Source of the DNA: Pithys albifrons albifrons | Lineage: Eukaryota > Chordata > Aves > Passeriformes > Thamnophilidae | Assembly: GCF_047495875.1 (NCBI RefSeq) | Contig: NC_092497.1 | Span: forward strand, 79,453,749-79,517,748 | DNA: 64,000 nt | Direction: 5' to 3' | Shown: positions 61,101 through 64,000 of the stretch, one piece after another | Layout: each line of letters opens with the position of its first letter | How positions within the stretch are numbered: the first letter of the stretch is position 1 | Program-made: the position numbers and the translations under genes | The notes under the pieces: generated by a model | Told to the model about the DNA's origin: nothing | Database searches by the model: none | What the model saw: only the letters and a program-made list of their open reading frames with translations

Positions 61101-63041
61101 GGATGCCAATATGTCTGGCCTGACTGTGAAAAACAGCCAGACCTTATTCCCTAGCTACTTTTTCTATAGCAAGAAGTGAATATACCCAGCAATAATTGGA
61201 CAGGTTGTCACAGTTGAAATGGATGGAATTTTTCACTGAATGAAAATTGATCATTTCCTGCCACTTTCACACTGAGTGGTAGGAACCCTCTGATGACTCA
61301 TTTGTGATGGTCCTGTAACTGGAGAAATGTAAAGTACTTTGACTTACAAAGAAGGCTTGAAGCAAAACCTGTGACTTGCTGGAGTTCTCAGGATATGCGT
61401 ATCTTCATTTATGATACTCCTCTGGGTAAGCAAGGTAATGCAATGCATTGCATGCTGTTTGCTTATTTACAATATAGTAAATTTCTTTCACAGGTCTGAT
61501 CTGTCTTTCAATCTGGAGGGCTACATCTTTGTGTTCCTAAATGATATCTTTACAGCAGCAAATGGAGTTTACACAAAGCAGAAAATTGATCCAAAGGTAA
61601 CTGTGGGGTGATTATATTGAATTTAGCATTATGACAATATGATAACAGCGGGCTACTTATTATAGTACTTTCGTGTACTTCAGTTATGAGCTAATTAACA
61701 GTTTCATTTACTTTTTCATTTCAGTTGATATATGCACCTTTAACACAGAACACTCTGGGAAAATTCGTTATTTGTATCTCTGACCAGGCTTAGGTAAACA
61801 AACAGTGTGTTTTAGTTTCTCCCAAGTCTTCTAGATGGAGTTTGTAGTTACTTTAAAACCTTTATTTAGGCTAAAAAGAAAATATAAAATGAATCCAAAC
61901 CATAAGCAAATAATGTATCTGTAAATTCAATATATATTTATATACGGAAGAAATCTTTTACTAGAAACACACTTTAAGTGAGTTTTATGTAAAATAAACA
62001 AAGACCTGTGCAGTCTCAGTCAATAAATATAATAACTGCTGTCTTTTTCAATTATTTAAAAGCAAATCTACATCAAAGCCAGGTATGCCAAGGAACTAGG
62101 TGGTATCTTGATATATATAACTTTGTGTAAACATTGAGCCGGCTGTTCTTCAAATGCAGTGCAGTGAAACATACCAAGCTGTAACAAAGAGCAGTCTTGG
62201 AGGTGCTGGATAGAGGTTTTGTTACTGACTTCTGTGGTTCACTCCATACAGTGGAAATACATATCTTTTAATAATCCTAGACATCACACCAATTCCAGAC
62301 TGTATTTTTATTTATAAGCAGCACTTAACAGCCTCACAGTTTTCTGCAAAATACGGGATTTCATTGTAAAGCAAGAGATAGACTGGAGAGATTTGAAAAG
62401 TAGCATGGTTGAATCTGGAGGAAGGGAAGGCTACTTTTTCATTCTCCTGATCTTCTGCCTTTGTGTCAGACAAGTTAACCAACATGATATATGGCATCCC
62501 TCAAGTTGCTTAAAGTTACAATGATTACCAGTGATTACAGAGCTCCATCTAGGAGTCAGACTTCATTCATGTTTCTGTTACGTGTTTTCATGATTGATTT
62601 GCAGTAGATGGAAAGGGTAATCCCTTGGCCAGGCAGAGACTTATGTGGAGTCAAACACAGAGCAATTCTGCACCGGTGCTTTGGGAAGTTTCTGACTAGC
62701 TGTCATTGTATGGAAACTGTCCAAGGTACAACAGAGCTGTAATATTCTGCTGAGTGTACAGACTAAGTGACTGAAGTGGAAATTAACCTTAGTATGAAAC
62801 ACTGAATCCAAGGATCACAAGGTTGTGTTTTAAATTGAAATGTATTATGTTCTGTCTGCTCATTGACAATAATATCAGGAGGTTTACTAGAGTAACATTT
62901 TGCTCCCAGATGGCTTTTAGTTCCAACACCATGTTTTCTTTTTCACAGGAGTTGGGAAAATATGGTGTCCTGTTCTATAATGCTTGCTTTATGGTGGTTC
63001 CAACAGTCATTATTAGCTTTTATACTGGAGACTTTCAGCAG
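46023..63041 (+). CDS. SLC35D2: SLC35D2, Golgi UDP-GlcNAc / UDP-glucose transporter, 5' part (219 codons, runs off the window)
   Basis: Exons 46023-46153, 49912-49945, 51516-51602, 56131-56198, 58377-58448, 60402-60470, 61494-61596, 62949-63041: 657 bases in frame. The protein opens with a short polar N-terminus, then [20 protein letters not shown] as the first membrane segment. Further hydrophobic segments lie around [68 protein letters not shown] and [35 protein letters not shown] and [17 protein letters not shown] are strong SLC35D signatures. Human SLC35D2 has 337 residues, so about 118 codons lie beyond the window. Family knowledge: an antiporter of about ten membrane spans that moves UDP-GlcNAc and UDP-glucose into the Golgi lumen. 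SLC35D1 is similar, but the adjacent ZNF367 points to D2. Confidence 0.95.
46805..46854 (+). mobile_element. CR1 LINE tail, very short
   Basis: TTGATGATCCTTGTCGGTCA followed by a degraded ATTCTATGATT end; only the last 50 bases of a CR1 remain. Confidence 0.7.
48095..49408 (+). mobile_element. CR1 LINE, 1.3-kb 3' fragment with reverse-transcriptase remnant
   Basis: The 5' part (48124-48360) still encodes CR1-type reverse-transcriptase sequence: an early block with [10 protein letters not shown] and then [11 protein letters not shown]. The latter is the conserved D-x-x-K-x-F-D motif with Leu-Tyr in place of the usual residues. Frameshifts and stops follow. The 3' region ends in TTCTATGATTCTATTT. 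It is 5'-truncated, as is typical. Confidence 0.95.
49912..49945 (+). CDS. SLC35D2: SLC35D2 coding exon 2 (34 bp)
   Basis: Very short exon encoding [11 protein letters not shown]. Acceptor AATCCTTTTCAG, donor CAG|GTATGT. Phase 2 in and phase 0 out, as required by its neighbours. Confidence 0.95.
49946..51515 (+). other. SLC35D2 intron 2
   Basis: AT-rich, no element or conserved frame recognised. Confidence 0.6.
51516..51602 (+). CDS. SLC35D2: SLC35D2 coding exon 3
   Basis: Encodes [20 protein letters not shown] then DFDKSIPVK. Acceptor TTTTTTGTTTAG, donor AAG|GTAAGG. Confidence 0.96.
53306..54653 (+). mobile_element. Solo LTR (1.35 kb), copy 2 of an inverted pair
   Basis: Begins TGTGGCGTGATGG and ends CACGTGTCA. 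It is flanked by an exact 5-bp duplication TCCTG (53301-53305 and 54654-54658). TATAAAAA at 53567-53574 and AATAAA at 54296-54301 give U3-R-U5 order. Full-length match, in reverse, to 24923-26293. It lies sense to SLC35D2. No retroviral coding sequence adjoins it. Confidence 0.93.
55007..55385 (+). mobile_element. Chimeric tRNA-Gln / 5S rRNA SINE, copy 2
   Basis: Starts GGGCAGTCCTGTGG. The tRNA-Gln(CTG)-like head (55011-55082) has TGTGGTGTAATGG (A box), CTCTGAA around the anticodon and GTTCAAGTC (B box). A 5S rRNA-like segment follows at about 55111-55175 (GCTGAGCAGGGTCAG, GGTTAGTACTGGGTGCTGT), then a body of about 190 bases shared with copy 1. The tail is CA/TA-rich (CATACACACACAGCACAC). Imperfect 10-base direct repeats flank it (54997-55006 and 55386-55395, 8 of 10 matching). 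It lies sense to SLC35D2. Confidence 0.87.
56131..56198 (+). CDS. SLC35D2: SLC35D2 coding exon 4
   Basis: Encodes [20 protein letters not shown] and KL. Acceptor TTTTATCACAG, donor TCAG|GTACAG, phase 2. Confidence 0.96.
56199..58376 (+). other. SLC35D2 intron 4
   Basis: Contains a minus-strand CR1 (56956-57275). T-rich toward its 3' end; nothing else recognised. Confidence 0.7.
56956..57275 (-). mobile_element. CR1 LINE 3' fragment
   Basis: Opens on the plus strand with ATAGAATCACAGAGTTG and TTGGAAGAGACCTTTAAGAT and continues with TTCCTCTTGTCCTCACTAC, the reverse of a CR1 3' region. Confidence 0.95.
58377..58448 (+). CDS. SLC35D2: SLC35D2 coding exon 5
   Basis: Encodes [20 protein letters not shown] then IIL. 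The acceptor follows a pure T run (TTTTTTTTTTTGACAG). Donor CTTGG|GTGATC is weak but keeps phase with exon 6. Confidence 0.94.
58449..60401 (+). other. SLC35D2 intron 5
   Basis: Starts with a G/T-rich low-complexity tract (58474-58534) close after the weak exon 5 donor. The rest is unremarkable. Confidence 0.6.
60402..60470 (+). CDS. SLC35D2: SLC35D2 coding exon 6
   Basis: Encodes [20 protein letters not shown] then AV. Acceptor TTTTTGCCTACAG, donor TTGG|GTAAGG. Confidence 0.95.
60471..62948 (+). other. SLC35D2 introns 6 and 7 (around exon 7)
   Basis: Intron 6 is 60471-61493 and intron 7 is 61597-62948. No repeat family or other gene recognised. Confidence 0.6.
61494..61596 (+). CDS. SLC35D2: SLC35D2 coding exon 7
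   Basis: Encodes [20 protein letters not shown] then [14 protein letters not shown], the most conserved SLC35D segment. Acceptor TTTCTTTCACAG, donor AAG|GTAACT. Confidence 0.97.
62949..63041 (+). CDS. SLC35D2: SLC35D2 coding exon 8
   Basis: Encodes [20 protein letters not shown] then [11 protein letters not shown]. Acceptor TCTTTTTCACAG, donor CAG|GTAAGT. It is the last exon visible. Confidence 0.96.
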
Positions 63042-64000
63042 GTAAGTAGAGCAGTATTGCATAATTCAGAGTGATAACTTTATTTAGTTCAGGTTTTTTT
63101 CAGTTGGAAAGTAGGTGAGCTTTTGTTTGTTGCTAAAGAGGTAATTTTACCTCCATGTTATTGACTGGTATATGAAAAGTGTGACTTGGACTTGCCCTTC
63201 ACAGGTAAGAACTTGTGATTATTCACATAACAAGAAAGTGAGTTTGCATGATAGTCCTTACATGAGTCTACAAGAACTAATGTCTGTCTGGAGGCTTTTG
63301 GCTAGAGCAAATGATTGATAATCTGGCTGCACTGTGGGATTTGTCTCGTGCTCTAAAATGAAATTGCAAATACACAGACAACTTCCAGTCCTTTGCTTGT
63401 TTTGATGTGCAGGACAGATTTCTCTTTAGTCTTAGTCTAGTTTGGAAACCTACATTTTGCATCCTGATAGAATGACAGTACGACTCTTCATAGCTACTCC
63501 TAATACAGTATTGTAGTCAGTATGTCATGACATATAAAAGTTCAGACCAGAAGGTTTGTGTTATTCTGGGTCCCTCATAGACTTGCTGAGTTGCCTTTTT
63601 CTTACCAGTAAAATGAATCTTGTCACTCATATTCCTTTTCAGAAATGTTTGAAATTTGCCACTGAAGATTCTTTGGAGGATGTCATAAATCACTGCTATG
63701 TTCTTTGTTGCATGTTATTGTGCCCTGGACTCACATGATTTTGTATTTGTGTTCTTAGAAGTCTGTTTGAAGTGGTAAAATTATAATTTCCTGGAAGTGA
63801 TGGATTTTGGTCTGCTGTGAATGTGAAATCTCTTTGTGATATCAGTTCAGCATGATCCTATGTGAGTTTAGGAAAATGCAACGACTGTCCTTCTTGGAAA
63901 GGGGACACAAGTTTCTGTTGCTGTAAGGTTTCAACTGCTTTTCCAGCACACAGGCTAGAGGCATTTTGGGAGACCTGGACAGAGAAGTTTAACTTGTTGC
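63042..64000 (+). other. Start of SLC35D2 intron 8
   Basis: I looked for the next conserved coding block of the family and did not find it before the window ends; the sequence looks intronic. Confidence 0.65.

Noticed and set aside
63556..63738. A TTTTCAG acceptor-like site followed by an open stretch, as a possible SLC35D2 exon 9.
   Set aside because: The encoded sequence does not resemble the expected membrane segment of the transporter and no matching donor was found.

Overview
This is vertebrate nuclear DNA, most probably from a bird. It contains several CR1 LINE 3' ends with the typical (ATTCTATG)-type tails, avian-style solo LTRs, large introns and three CpG-island promoters. Three protein-coding genes can be assembled exon by exon: HABP4 (minus strand, complete, 8 coding exons, 390 codons), ZNF367 (plus, complete, 5 exons, 333 codons) and SLC35D2 (plus, first 8 coding exons, running off the right edge). 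The same neighbours lie together on human 9q22, a segment that corresponds to the avian Z chromosome. A Z-linked origin is therefore likely, but this is inference. I cannot name the species.

Layout. 1-4230 is the downstream side of HABP4, where I recognise no other gene. 4231-32850 is HABP4, read right to left. Its 13.2-kb intron 1 is a retroelement dump: a solo LTR (23586-24212), a second solo LTR (24923-26293), a decayed retroviral RNase H fragment (26358-26873), CR1 pieces and a tRNA/5S chimeric SINE (21797-22156). Introns 2 and 5 hold one further solo LTR each. 32851-38532 is a divergent intergenic region between two CpG islands, containing an old ERV-like stretch and a CR1. 38533-42986 is ZNF367. 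46023-63041 is the visible part of SLC35D2. Its introns hold a 1.3-kb CR1 with reverse-transcriptase remnants, a second copy of the 1.35-kb LTR (53306-54653), a second copy of the SINE (55007-55385) and another CR1.

The three genes are unrelated in function. HABP4 is a ribosome- and RNA-binding RGG protein, ZNF367 is a C2H2 transcription factor, and SLC35D2 is a Golgi nucleotide-sugar transporter. They are linked only by conserved synteny.

The most unusual content is a SINE family fusing a tRNA-Gln-like head to a truncated 5S rRNA. It is present in two copies, each with its own target-site duplication and a CA/TA-rich 3' tail. Also notable are two near-identical, oppositely oriented solo LTRs about 27 kb apart, whose recombination would invert ZNF367 and break both flanking genes. 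Two HABP4 splice sites also look fragile: a (TG)8 acceptor before exon 2 and a weak donor after exon 7.
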